Position numbers and translations under genes: made by a program. A DNA stretch of 64,000 bases from Rhodocyclales bacterium. Its GTDB lineage: Bacteria > Pseudomonadota > Gammaproteobacteria > Burkholderiales > Rhodocyclaceae. Every line of letters begins with the position of its first letter. Positions within the stretch are counted from its first letter, which is position 1. Shown here piece after piece: positions 20,933 through 29,868 of this stretch. The notes under the pieces were generated by a model, which was not told the DNA's origin, made no database searches, and saw only the letters and a list, made by a program, of their open reading frames with translations. The stretch lies in NCBI GenBank assembly GCA_016177805.1, contig JACOUN010000110.1, positions 1 through 64,000 on the forward strand, given 5' to 3'.

Positions 20933-22480
20933 ATGCGCATCGTCATCGTATTCACCGACCGGGTCGGCATCGCGCAGGAAGTGCTGGCGGTGCTGGCGCA
21001 ACGCGCGCTGAGTGTCGCCGCCGTCGAAGTCGAGCCGCCGCACATCTACATCGAGGCTCCAGCGCTGGACCAGGCCGGTCTGATCAAGCTGCGCGGCCAG
21101 TTGCTGCAGGTCGCGGACGTACGCTCGGTCGATGTCGTCGACATCCTGCCGGGGGCGCGGCGGCGGTTGTATCTGGAAGCGCTGATGGCGTCGCAGCCCG
21201 ACCCGGTGCTCGCGGTCGACGCCAACGGCCGCATCGTGATCGCCAACGGCGCGGCGATCAGCGCCAGCGGCATGAGCGAATCCGAGCTGCTGAACACCTC
21301 GCTACAGGCGCTGATCGGCGACCCGACCCTGCGTGATGCGTTGATAGACGGTGGTTTCCATCTGCCGGTGCGCGAAGTCGAGATCAACGCCGAGCCCTAC
21401 ATGCTCGAAACCCTGCCGCTGCACGAAGCCAGCGGTCGCGTCGCCGGCGCGATGCTGACCCTGCACGCCCCGAGCCGCATGGGCGGACGCCTGAGCGCGC
21501 TGCAGAACTACAACGCCGGCGGCTTCGACGCCATCCTCGGCAACTCGCCCGTGATCGAGCAACTGCGGCAGCGCGCCGCGCGCATGGCACTGGTCGACGC
21601 GCCGCTGCTCATTACGGGCGAAACCGGCACCGGCAAGGAACTGCTCGCCCACGCCTGCCACGCCGGCAGCGGTCGCAGCACCCAGCCCTTCTTCGCGCTG
21701 AACTGCGCCGCGCTGCCGGAAAGCCTGGCCGAGAGCGAACTGTTCGGCTACTCGCCCGGCGCCTTCACCGGCGCGCTGCGCGGCGGCAAACCGGGGTTGC
21801 TGGAGATGGCCGACGGCGGCACCGTGTTCCTCGACGAGATCGGCGAGATGTCACCCTATCTGCAGGCCAAGCTGCTGCGCTTTCTCAACGACGGCAGCTT
21901 TCGCCGGGTCGGCGGCGACCGCGAGGCGAAGGTCGACGTGCGCATCATCAGCGCGACCCACCGCCCGCTCGAAGACATGGTCGAAGCCGGCCACTTTCGT
22001 CAGGATCTGCTGTTCCGCCTCAACGTGCTCAACCTGCACGTGCCGCCGCTGCGCGAGCGCGCCGGCGACATCCTGCCGCTGGCGCAGTTCTTTCTGCAGC
22101 GCGCCTGCACCCAGGCCGCGCGCCCATTGATGCGCCTGTCGCCCGCCGCGCGCACAGCCTTGCTCGGCAACGCCTGGGTCGGCAACGTGCGCCAGTTGCA
22201 GAACGTGATATTTCGCGCGGTGACGATGGCCGAGCGTCTCGTGATCGACGCTGACGATCTGGAGCTGGCGCGCGCCACCCGCAGCGCCGACCAGCCCCCC
22301 GCCGCCGACGTCACCTCCCTCGAACAGGCGGTCGCCGATTTCGAGAAGGCGCTGCTGCAGCGCCTGTACCACGACTACCCCTCCACCCGCCGCCTCGCCA
22401 TGCGCCTGGGCGCCTCACACTCCGCGATCGCGATGCGGCTGCGCCGCTACGGCATCGGTCAGTTCGAGTCGCGCTCGTAG
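20933..22480 (+). CDS. TyrR/PhhR-like sigma-54-type activator with ACT and PAS domains
   Basis: This 515-residue enhancer-binding protein has an N-terminal ACT domain (residues 1-75, amino-acid sensing), a PAS domain (about 80-190) and an AAA+ domain with Walker A GETGTGKE. The sigma-54 contact loop GAFTGA is intact, followed by a Walker B GGTVFLDEIGEM. A C-terminal Fis-like helix-turn-helix ends STRRLAMRLGASHSAIAMRLRRYGI. E. coli TyrR lacks a functional GAFTGA; its presence here predicts true sigma-54 activation. Divergence from dadA, a sigma-54 promoter and paired sites suggest control of alanine/D-amino-acid catabolism. Its 3' end overlaps the convergent HD-GYP gene by 22 bases. Confidence 0.88.
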   Translation: MRIVIVFTDRVGIAQEVLAVLAQRALSVAAVEVEPPHIYIEAPALDQAGLIKLRGQLLQVADVRSVDVVDILPGARRRLYLEALMASQPDPVLAVDANGRIVIANGAAISASGMSESELLNTSLQALIGDPTLRDALIDGGFHLPVREVEINAEPYMLETLPLHEASGRVAGAMLTLHAPSRMGGRLSALQNYNAGGFDAILGNSPVIEQLRQRAARMALVDAPLLITGETGTGKELLAHACHAGSGRSTQPFFALNCAALPESLAESELFGYSPGAFTGALRGGKPGLLEMADGGTVFLDEIGEMSPYLQAKLLRFLNDGSFRRVGGDREAKVDVRIISATHRPLEDMVEAGHFRQDLLFRLNVLNLHVPPLRERAGDILPLAQFFLQRACTQAARPLMRLSPAARTALLGNAWVGNVRQLQNVIFRAVTMAERLVIDADDLELARATRSADQPPAADVTSLEQAVADFEKALLQRLYHDYPSTRRLAMRLGASHSAIAMRLRRYGIGQFESRS

Positions 22481-23724
22481 AAGTAGATCATCTGGTGGTG
22501 CGGCGCGAGGTATTCCAGGGTTTCGGCGGGCACCGCGTCGCGCCGCATCGCCTGGTCGATCCTGACCTCGGGCGCGTCGATCAGGTCGACGATGTTGGCC
22601 TCACCGCGCGGCACGCTCGCGTCGTGGATCAGCACGCTGGGCTTGAGCAGGTCGGCGCGATTGCCCGCGACCACCAGCCCGACCGCACCATTGGACAACT
22701 GCACGATGGAACCGGGCGGATAGACCCCGAGCAGTTTGATGAAACCCGACAGACACTGGGCGTCCCACCACTTGCCTTCCTTGCGGAACATGTGCGACAG
22801 CGCCTCGGCCGGCGTCATGCCGCCGCCTTCCGTGCCGTTGCACAGGTTGTCGTAGCGATTCGCGATCGCGACGATGCGCGCGCCCGCGCTGGTTTTCGTG
22901 GCGCTGATGGCATCGGGAAAGCCGCTGCCGTCCACGCGCTCGTGGTGATGGCGCAGGATGCTCAGCGCGCCGGGGGTGAGCACGCCGGTTTCCTTGCCGA
23001 TCTGCTCGCCATACACGGTGTGCAGACGGTAGAAATCCTCTTCCACCCTGGACCGCGCGCTGCCCTTCTTCAGCACCGCGTCGGGCACCCGCAGCTTGCC
23101 CAGGTCGTGGAACAGCGCGCCCATGCCGAGATCCTGCAACTGCGCTTCATTCAAGCCCTCGGCGTGGCCCATGATGAGCGACAGCACCATCACGTTCAAA
23201 GCATGGAAATAGGCATTCTCGTCACCGCGCTTCTGTCCGATCAGGTGCAGCACCGCGTCCTGGTCGCCGATGAAGGCGGCAACCGCCTCATCCACCACCT
23301 CCCGCGCCATCTCGGCGGCCTGGCGTGGCGACGAATGCAGGCGTTGCATGACCCCGCGTATGACTCCGGCGGTGCGTCCGTAGGCTTTTTCGCAGCGCGC
23401 GATTTTCTCGCGCTGGCGCGCGATGCGCTCGGTGCGCACGCGCTTTTCCTCGATCCGGGCCAGTTCCTCGGCATCGGGAGGCGCCACCGCGACAGGCGCC
23501 GGCGTTTCGGTGGTGCGCTGGCGCGGCATCGCGGTGCTGCGCGACGGGTAGCACAGCACCGTGTCGATGCCGCTCGCACGCAACACCTCGATCTGGTCTT
23601 CGCTGCTGATACGGAAGTCGTTGAACAGGAACGGGTGGTCCATCCAGCGTTCCGACAGGGAGATGAACACCCCTGGGCACAACTGGTCGACGTGCAGGCG
23701 TACAGGCTTTTCGGTTTTGCTCAC
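22459..23724 (-). CDS. HD-GYP-domain cyclic di-GMP phosphodiesterase
   Basis: This 421-residue protein has an N-terminal DUF3391-type domain (residues 1-60, VRLHVDQLCPGVFISLSERW), a charged linker likely to form a coiled coil (85-115), and an HD-GYP domain. The metal-binding HDLGK is at 206-210, and the GYP element reads HHHERVDGSGFP (259-270), with Phe for Tyr. Such proteins degrade cyclic di-GMP to GMP. No membrane segment is visible, so it is cytoplasmic. It is convergent with the TyrR-like gene and overlaps it by 22 bases. Confidence 0.9.
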   Translation of the reverse strand: MSKTEKPVRLHVDQLCPGVFISLSERWMDHPFLFNDFRISSEDQIEVLRASGIDTVLCYPSRSTAMPRQRTTETPAPVAVAPPDAEELARIEEKRVRTERIARQREKIARCEKAYGRTAGVIRGVMQRLHSSPRQAAEMAREVVDEAVAAFIGDQDAVLHLIGQKRGDENAYFHALNVMVLSLIMGHAEGLNEAQLQDLGMGALFHDLGKLRVPDAVLKKGSARSRVEEDFYRLHTVYGEQIGKETGVLTPGALSILRHHHERVDGSGFPDAISATKTSAGARIVAIANRYDNLCNGTEGGGMTPAEALSHMFRKEGKWWDAQCLSGFIKLLGVYPPGSIVQLSNGAVGLVVAGNRADLLKPSVLIHDASVPRGEANIVDLIDAPEVRIDQAMRRDAVPAETLEYLAPHHQMIYFYERDSN

Positions 23725-23965
23725 TGACTGCGTCCCTCGCTAACTGCGTCCCGTACCCGCGTTCACCACTTCATCCGGCACCATCGCAGCCGGCTTGCAC
23801 GTCGCCCCCTTGTATACAGCGGCATCCACGCGCTCGGAGTTTAGCAAAAGCAGCTTCGGCGTCGGTGCAAGCGTGTGAACCTCGGGACGTACGCGTTTCT
23901 ATTGCACAATGCGCTGTACCCGCCAGCGCTGCGCGAACAACCCACATCCGTTTGGACAAGACAAC

Positions 23966-24583
23966 ATGGGCGTCATCACCAGAAACATCCTGACCGGACT
24001 GATCACCATCCTGCCGGTCGTACTCACCATCTATCTGCTGTACTGGCTCATCGTGTCGACCGAGACCCTGCTCGGGCAACAGTTGCAGGGCATGCTGCCG
24101 GAAGGCGTCTACCGTCACGGCATGGGCGTGGCGGTAGGTCTGGGGCTGACCTTCGTCGTCGGCATGCTGATGCACACCTACGTGGTGCAGCGCATCTTCG
24201 CCCACGCCGAACGCCTGTTCCAGCGCCTGCCGCTGGTGCGGCTGGTATACCCGGCGCTGCGCGACTTCATGGACTATTTTTCGCCGATGAAGAAGAAGGA
24301 ATTCGAGCAGGTGGTCGCCGTGACGCTGGGCGACACCGGCATGCGCGCGATCGGACTGGTCACGCAGGAGGACATGGCGCGTCTGCCGCGCGGCTTCAAC
24401 GACGAGGGTAGCGTACTGGTGTATCTGCCGATGAGCTACATGATCGGCGGCTACGCCCTGCTGGTGCCGCGGCGCGACCTGCAGCCGCTCGACATGAGCA
24501 TGGAAGATGCGATGCGCTTCATCCTCACCGCCGGGGTCGCCCACACCCGCAATGGCAACGGCAAACGCGTCGAGCGGGAGTGA
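23966..24583 (+). CDS. DUF502 membrane protein
   Basis: This 205-residue protein belongs to the DUF502 family. Two transmembrane segments are visible near the start (ITILPVVLTIYLLYWLIVSTETLL and GMGVAVGLGLTFVVGMLMHTYVV), followed by a soluble part with PLVRLVYPALRDFMDYFSP and VYLPMSYMIGGYALLVPRRDLQPLD. Its function is unknown. The ATG at 23966 directly precedes GVITRNILTGLITILPV, the usual family start; a longer frame upstream adds 19 residues without similarity. It precedes a c-di-GMP response regulator on the same strand by 173 bases. Confidence 0.88.
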   Translation: MGVITRNILTGLITILPVVLTIYLLYWLIVSTETLLGQQLQGMLPEGVYRHGMGVAVGLGLTFVVGMLMHTYVVQRIFAHAERLFQRLPLVRLVYPALRDFMDYFSPMKKKEFEQVVAVTLGDTGMRAIGLVTQEDMARLPRGFNDEGSVLVYLPMSYMIGGYALLVPRRDLQPLDMSMEDAMRFILTAGVAHTRNGNGKRVERE

Positions 24584-24756
24584 TCCGGGGCACGTCGACT
24601 TGCCCGGCGCAACGACGTTGGCCACAATGACAGTCAGGCTTCCACTCATTTCACCGCATCGCCACAACACGCGGCATCGACGCGATGCCGGCACCCCCGG
24701 AAACCGGACTGTTTCCACAGCACGTACCAGAGCACCGACCTGACGACGGAGCGGCC

Positions 24757-26973
24757 ATGACGGACGACGATCTGCTGGAATTTGCCGACGAAGCCCCCCC
24801 GGACTGGCCTGCCGCGACCACGCCGTCGTGGAAGATCCTGATCGTCGACGACGACCCCGACGTGCACGAAACCACCAAACTGGGGTTTCTCGGCATCAGC
24901 ATCTGTGGCCGCCCGCTGGAATTCCTGCACGCCTATTCGGCCGGCGAGGCGCGGGCGATATTCGCCACCAAGCCCGATATCGCCATCATCCTGCTCGACG
25001 TGGTGATGGAGACCCAGCATGCCGGGCTGCAACTGGTCGACGAGATCCGCAACCGCTACGACATGAAGGAAGCGCGCATCATCCTGCGCACCGGACAACC
25101 CGGCTACGCGCCGGAGATCGACGCGATCCGCGACTACGACATCAACGACTACAAGAGCAAGGCCGACCTGTCGCGCAACCGCCTGTATGCGGCGCTCACC
25201 TCCGCGATCCGCACCTACCAGCAGATCCACGTCATCAACGCCGGGCGCGAGGGGCTGGCCAGGATCGTGCGCGGCAGCGCCGCGCTGCTGTACACCGACG
25301 GCCTGAGCGAATTCGCCTCCGGCGTCATCGTGCAGATGTCGGGCCTGCTCGGGCTGGAGCCGGAGGGGCTGGTGTGCGCCCGCCAGGTCAACGGTTGCGC
25401 CCCCATGGTCATTGCCGCCGCCGGGCGCTTTCAGGGCGCGGTCAACCAGCCGCTGACCGCGCTCGATGACGCAACCATACGGCGCATGCTCACCAGCGCG
25501 CTCGAAGGCGAACAACACGTGATCGAAGCCGGGCGCGGGGTGGCATTGCATTTCGGCGGCCGCGACGACAAACGGCTGGCTGCCTACATCGATGCCGAAC
25601 CGGATTCCGAATCCCTCGACCCCAGCCTGCTGGAAGTGTTCTGCACCAACGTCTCGGTGTGCCTGGACAACACCGCGCTGGTGCAGCGCCTGAAAACCTA
25701 CTCCTACCGCGACGCGCTGCTCGACCTGCCCAACCGCCGCGCGCTGGTCGATCGCATCGACAACTGGCTGCATGGCACCGACGCCCCGCATGGCTGGCTC
25801 GCGGCCATCGACATCGACCACTTCGGCGAGATCAACGGCGCGCTCGGGCATCGCCTCGGCGACCGCCTGCTGCAAGCCGCCGCGCAGCGCTTGCGCGAGT
25901 ACTGCGCCGACGCCGACTGCGTGGCGCGCATCGGAGGTGACGCCTTCGGGGTGCTGTGGACCTCCAGCACTCCGGAGCCGGAGCGCTTGCGCACCGCCTT
26001 TGCCGCCCCCCTGGAGATCGACGAACACCGCATGACACTGTCCAGCACCACCGGGGTGGTGTGCTTTGCCGACATCAGCGGCGGCGGCAGCGAAGCGCTG
26101 GAAGACGCCTTGCTCGCCCTCAAGCAGGCCAAGCGCGCCGGCCGAGGCGCGGTGGTGCGCTACGACCCGCACATGGGCGCCGAAATCCGCGACCGCGTGC
26201 GCCTGCTCTCCGACCTGCATGACGCGTTCGCGCAGGAACGGCTGTTCCTTGCCTACCAGCCGCAGATCGAGCTGGCCACCGGCCGTTGCGTCGGAGCCGA
26301 AGCCCTGCTGCGCTGGCGCACCGCCGACGACCTCCACATCCCGCCGGACAGTTTCATTCCGCTGGCCGAACAGTCCGGCCTCATCGTACCGCTGGGCGAA
26401 TGGGTGCTGCGCCGCGCCTGCCATGAAGCGGTGACCTTGCACGCCCAGGGTTACAACCTGCGCGTCGCGATCAACGTATCGCTGATCCAGTTCCGCGACC
26501 CGCTGTTTCTCGACAAGCTCGACGCCGTGGTACGCGAGACCGGCGTTGCGCCACACCGCATCGAACTGGAAATCACCGAATCGGTCGCGATGGGCGAGGC
26601 CGCGCGCATGACCGAGATGTTCGGCCACATCAAGGCCATGGGCATCGAAATCGCGATCGACGACTTCGGCACCGGCTTCTCCTCGCTGGCCCATCTGCAG
26701 CGCATGAACGTCGACCGCCTCAAGATCGACCGCAGCTTCGTCAGCGAACTGGGGCTGCCCGGCAAGGGCGGCGACATCGCCGGGCTGGTATGCGGCCTGG
26801 GCAAGCGCGTGGGGCTGGAACTGGTGGCCGAAGGCATAGAAACGGCCGAACAGGCGACTCTGCTGCGCGGCATGGGCTGCCAGGTCGGCCAAGGCTATCT
26901 GTTTGCCCACCCCATGGCGCCCGAGCAATGGCATGCCTGGCTGGCCGAACATTGCGGCGGCAACGCGTTCTGA
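24757..26973 (+). CDS. Response regulator with DUF3369, degenerate GGDEF and EAL domains
   Basis: This 738-residue protein has a receiver domain (residues about 25-145, phospho-accepting D81 in ILLDVVME), a DUF3369 sensor region (about 160-300), a GGDEF domain whose motif is GGDAF (393-397), and an EAL domain with E515-A-L and the DDFGTGFSS loop. The degenerate GGDEF suggests it does not make c-di-GMP, while the EAL part looks able to hydrolyse it. The ATG at 24757 has GGAG five bases upstream. It is nine bases from a histidine kinase gene, its probable partner. Confidence 0.92.
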   Translation: MTDDDLLEFADEAPPDWPAATTPSWKILIVDDDPDVHETTKLGFLGISICGRPLEFLHAYSAGEARAIFATKPDIAIILLDVVMETQHAGLQLVDEIRNRYDMKEARIILRTGQPGYAPEIDAIRDYDINDYKSKADLSRNRLYAALTSAIRTYQQIHVINAGREGLARIVRGSAALLYTDGLSEFASGVIVQMSGLLGLEPEGLVCARQVNGCAPMVIAAAGRFQGAVNQPLTALDDATIRRMLTSALEGEQHVIEAGRGVALHFGGRDDKRLAAYIDAEPDSESLDPSLLEVFCTNVSVCLDNTALVQRLKTYSYRDALLDLPNRRALVDRIDNWLHGTDAPHGWLAAIDIDHFGEINGALGHRLGDRLLQAAAQRLREYCADADCVARIGGDAFGVLWTSSTPEPERLRTAFAAPLEIDEHRMTLSSTTGVVCFADISGGGSEALEDALLALKQAKRAGRGAVVRYDPHMGAEIRDRVRLLSDLHDAFAQERLFLAYQPQIELATGRCVGAEALLRWRTADDLHIPPDSFIPLAEQSGLIVPLGEWVLRRACHEAVTLHAQGYNLRVAINVSLIQFRDPLFLDKLDAVVRETGVAPHRIELEITESVAMGEAARMTEMFGHIKAMGIEIAIDDFGTGFSSLAHLQRMNVDRLKIDRSFVSELGLPGKGGDIAGLVCGLGKRVGLELVAEGIETAEQATLLRGMGCQVGQGYLFAHPMAPEQWHAWLAEHCGGNAF

Positions 26974-26982
26974 CCACGGGCC

Positions 26983-29760
26983 ATGCAACCGGTCGGGTTA
27001 TCCCGCTACCTGCTGTCGCGCGCGATATTTGCCGCGCTCGCCACCATACTGGTCGCGTATCCGCTGGTCACCGGCTGGTTGATACCCACGGCCCAGCATG
27101 AAGTCCAGATGCGCCAGATGCAACTGGCGCGAGCCATTGCCGGGCAGATTGGCGCCCTGCTCAAAGGCCCCGAATTCGCGATAACGCAGGTGCGCCGCAG
27201 CCTGACCGACGAACCGCCGCGCGACGGCGACGAACTCGACGCAGCGCTCGCCGGCCACCTGCAGCACGGCGAGAGCTTTTCCGCGCTGTACGTCACCGAT
27301 AGCGCGGGCATCATCATTGCGTCGGCACACTTTCCGACGCTCGCGCCAGGCGCCCCGGACATGAAGGGACACGACCTATCGGCCGACCCGCTGTGGCAGC
27401 TCGCCGCACAAAGCAGCGGCCTGCACTGGGCCGACACCCTGCACATGGCGGCCGACTCGGACCACGGCGTCGCGGTTGCAACGCGCAGCGGTACTCGGGT
27501 GGTAATCGGCGAGTTGTCGATGGCGGCGGTGATGACGCGCCTGCGCGAGGTGGGCAACGAGGGCGATCTGCGCACCCTGGTACTCGACAGCACGGGCAAC
27601 ACCCTCGTCGACTCGCGCGCCACCCGCGCCGCGCATCCGCTACCGGCCGATCTGGCGCTGCCGACGTCCGGCGAGCCATCACGCGCCCATACGGTGCATT
27701 TCGTGCTGGACAATGACGAAATGGTCGGCGCCATGGCGACGCTGCCCCACACCGCGTGGCGCGTGCTGGTCATGCAGCCGGCAAGCGAGGCCTACCGCCC
27801 GACCCGCACCGCCACCACCATCATGGTGCTGGGGCTGCTCACCGCCGTCACGCTCGGGCTGCTCGGCGCGGTGTTCCAGGCGCGCGGCTTCGGCCGCCAG
27901 TTCCGCACCTTGCGCGCCTTCGCGCAACAGGTCGCGCACGGCAACTACGAACTCAAATGGCCGCTCGCTCGGGTCAGGGAACTGAACTCGCTGGCCACGG
28001 CGTTTGAAACCATGAGCCACGCGATCCGGCAGCGCGAGGCCGGCATCGCCAACAGCGAAGCCAGGCTGCGAGCGATGCTCGACGCCTCGACCGGCCTGTC
28101 GATCAAGTGGCTGGACCGGTCCGGACACATTGTTTACTGGAACCCCGGCTCCGAGCATATGTACGGTTACTCCGCGGCCGAAGCGCTCGGGCGCAAGCTC
28201 GACGCGCTGACCTGGGCCCCTGGGCAGGATGTCAGCCTTGCCGACCTGCTCCAGCGGCTGGATCAGATCGGCGGCACGCTCGGCCCCATCGAGATCGCCG
28301 TCATCAACCGCGCCGATCAACCCGGCCACGTGCTCACCACCCTGTTCGCCCTGCCCGATGACGGCGGCGAGCGGATGCTGGTCAGCATCGATGTCGACAT
28401 CACCGACCGGATCCGCCAGATGCGCGCGCGCGCCGAGGCGGAACGCAAGTTCGGCGTGGTCTTCGAAGCGTGTCCGGTGGCAATGGAAGTGGCGGTCATC
28501 GCCACCGACCACGCCGCAATGAACGTCAACGACGCCTGGGTCAAGCTGTTCTGCATCCCGCGTGAAACCGCGATCGGTCTCAACGGCATAGAAATGCGCA
28601 TGTGGACCAACAATCAGGTCAGGCGCAAATTCATGGACCTGCTCGACACCACCGAAGGCGTGAGCGACCAGGAAGCGTGGATGCGCCGCAGCGATGGCGA
28701 ACAACGCCTGTGCCTCGTCTCGGGCAAGCAGTTCGTGCACGGCGGCGAACGCCTCGCGGTCATCGTGTACGAAGACATCACCCTGCAACGCGAAACGCAG
28801 GAGCATCTGCGCGAACTCAACGAGGCGCTGGAATCGCGCGTGGCCGAACGCACCAGCGAGCTGTCAGGGGCGCTCAAACACCTGCAACTGACCCAGGACG
28901 AACTGCTGCGCGCGGAAAAGATGGCGGCCCTCGGCTCGCTCGTGGCCGGCGTTGCCCACGAACTGAGCACCCCGCTGGGCAACAGCCTGATGGCCGCCAA
29001 CACGGTGGCCGACCAGGCCCGTGCGATGCGCCGCTCGGTCGAGCAAGGACTCAAGCGTTCGACCCTCGACACCTTCCTCGCGGAAGCCGAAACCGGCAGT
29101 GCCATCATCGAACGCAACCTGCAACGCGCGGCCGAACTGGTGGCCAGCTTCAAGCAGATCGCGGTCGACCAGTCCAGCTCGCAGCGACGCCGTTTCGATC
29201 TGGCCGCGGTCATCGACGAGATCGTCATGACCATGCGTCCATCGTTCAAACGCCAGCCCTACCGGCTCGATACCACCATCGCCGGCAACCTGGTGCTGGA
29301 CAGCTACCCCGGCCCGCTCGGCCAGGTGCTGTCCAACCTGATCTCCAACGCCCTGATCCACGGGCTGGACGGACGCGAGCGGGGCTACATCCGCATTACC
29401 GGCCAAGCCGACGGCGACGACCACGTCGTGATCGAAGTCAGCGACGACGGCAACGGCATTGCCGAAGACGCGCAGCGACGCATTTTCGACCCGTTCTACA
29501 CCACCCGCCTCGGCCGGGGCGGCAGCGGCCTCGGGCTCAACATCGTGCATAACCTCGTCACCCACGTACTGGGCGGCGCCATCACGGTCATCAGCGCCCC
29601 CGGTGTGGGCACCACGATGCGCGTTCGCATCCCGCGCGCCGCCCCCGAACGCGACACGAACGGCACCGACACGGCGCCCAACACCCCTCCCGAACCCCCT
29701 CCCGAACCCCGCCTCGAAGCCCCCACCGACGGTCTCAATTCCGTGGGCGACGGCATATGA
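26983..29760 (+). CDS. Membrane-bound PAS histidine kinase
   Basis: This 925-residue sensor has a transmembrane helix at about 14-34, a periplasmic sensor of roughly 240 residues, and a second helix at about 279-300. A HAMP-like linker and two PAS domains (about 355-475 and 490-600) follow. A coiled coil with ALESRVAERTSEL leads to the HisKA motif (GVAHELSTPLG, H659), and the ATPase domain has NLISNALIHG, DDGNGI and GSGLGLNIV. The last 35 residues are proline/threonine-rich. It starts nine bases after the REC-EAL gene, so the two form a signalling pair that probably lowers c-di-GMP on an unknown cue. Confidence 0.92.
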   Translation: MQPVGLSRYLLSRAIFAALATILVAYPLVTGWLIPTAQHEVQMRQMQLARAIAGQIGALLKGPEFAITQVRRSLTDEPPRDGDELDAALAGHLQHGESFSALYVTDSAGIIIASAHFPTLAPGAPDMKGHDLSADPLWQLAAQSSGLHWADTLHMAADSDHGVAVATRSGTRVVIGELSMAAVMTRLREVGNEGDLRTLVLDSTGNTLVDSRATRAAHPLPADLALPTSGEPSRAHTVHFVLDNDEMVGAMATLPHTAWRVLVMQPASEAYRPTRTATTIMVLGLLTAVTLGLLGAVFQARGFGRQFRTLRAFAQQVAHGNYELKWPLARVRELNSLATAFETMSHAIRQREAGIANSEARLRAMLDASTGLSIKWLDRSGHIVYWNPGSEHMYGYSAAEALGRKLDALTWAPGQDVSLADLLQRLDQIGGTLGPIEIAVINRADQPGHVLTTLFALPDDGGERMLVSIDVDITDRIRQMRARAEAERKFGVVFEACPVAMEVAVIATDHAAMNVNDAWVKLFCIPRETAIGLNGIEMRMWTNNQVRRKFMDLLDTTEGVSDQEAWMRRSDGEQRLCLVSGKQFVHGGERLAVIVYEDITLQRETQEHLRELNEALESRVAERTSELSGALKHLQLTQDELLRAEKMAALGSLVAGVAHELSTPLGNSLMAANTVADQARAMRRSVEQGLKRSTLDTFLAEAETGSAIIERNLQRAAELVASFKQIAVDQSSSQRRRFDLAAVIDEIVMTMRPSFKRQPYRLDTTIAGNLVLDSYPGPLGQVLSNLISNALIHGLDGRERGYIRITGQADGDDHVVIEVSDDGNGIAEDAQRRIFDPFYTTRLGRGGSGLGLNIVHNLVTHVLGGAITVISAPGVGTTMRVRIPRAAPERDTNGTDTAPNTPPEPPPEPRLEAPTDGLNSVGDGI

Positions 29761-29847
29761 GCCACCCGCCCCCTCGCATGCGCGCCATCGCCGGACACGC
29801 CGGCCCGCGACCGCTCACCGCCCGGATCACAACGACCGCATCAGGCC

Positions 29848-29868
29848 ACATGAGGCCACATGAGGGTG
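29848..29868. repeat. 21-bp direct repeat, left copy (possible target duplication)
   Basis: Positions 29848-29868 are identical to 31328-31348, and both abut the ends of an insertion sequence. The repeat contains CCACATGAGG-type decamers. An exact flanking copy of this length is best explained as a long target-site duplication. Confidence 0.75.

Noticed and set aside
24646-26988. A 780-codon open frame on the minus strand
   Set aside because: It is antisense to the REC-GGDEF-EAL gene, which has clear domains and a good ribosome-binding site.
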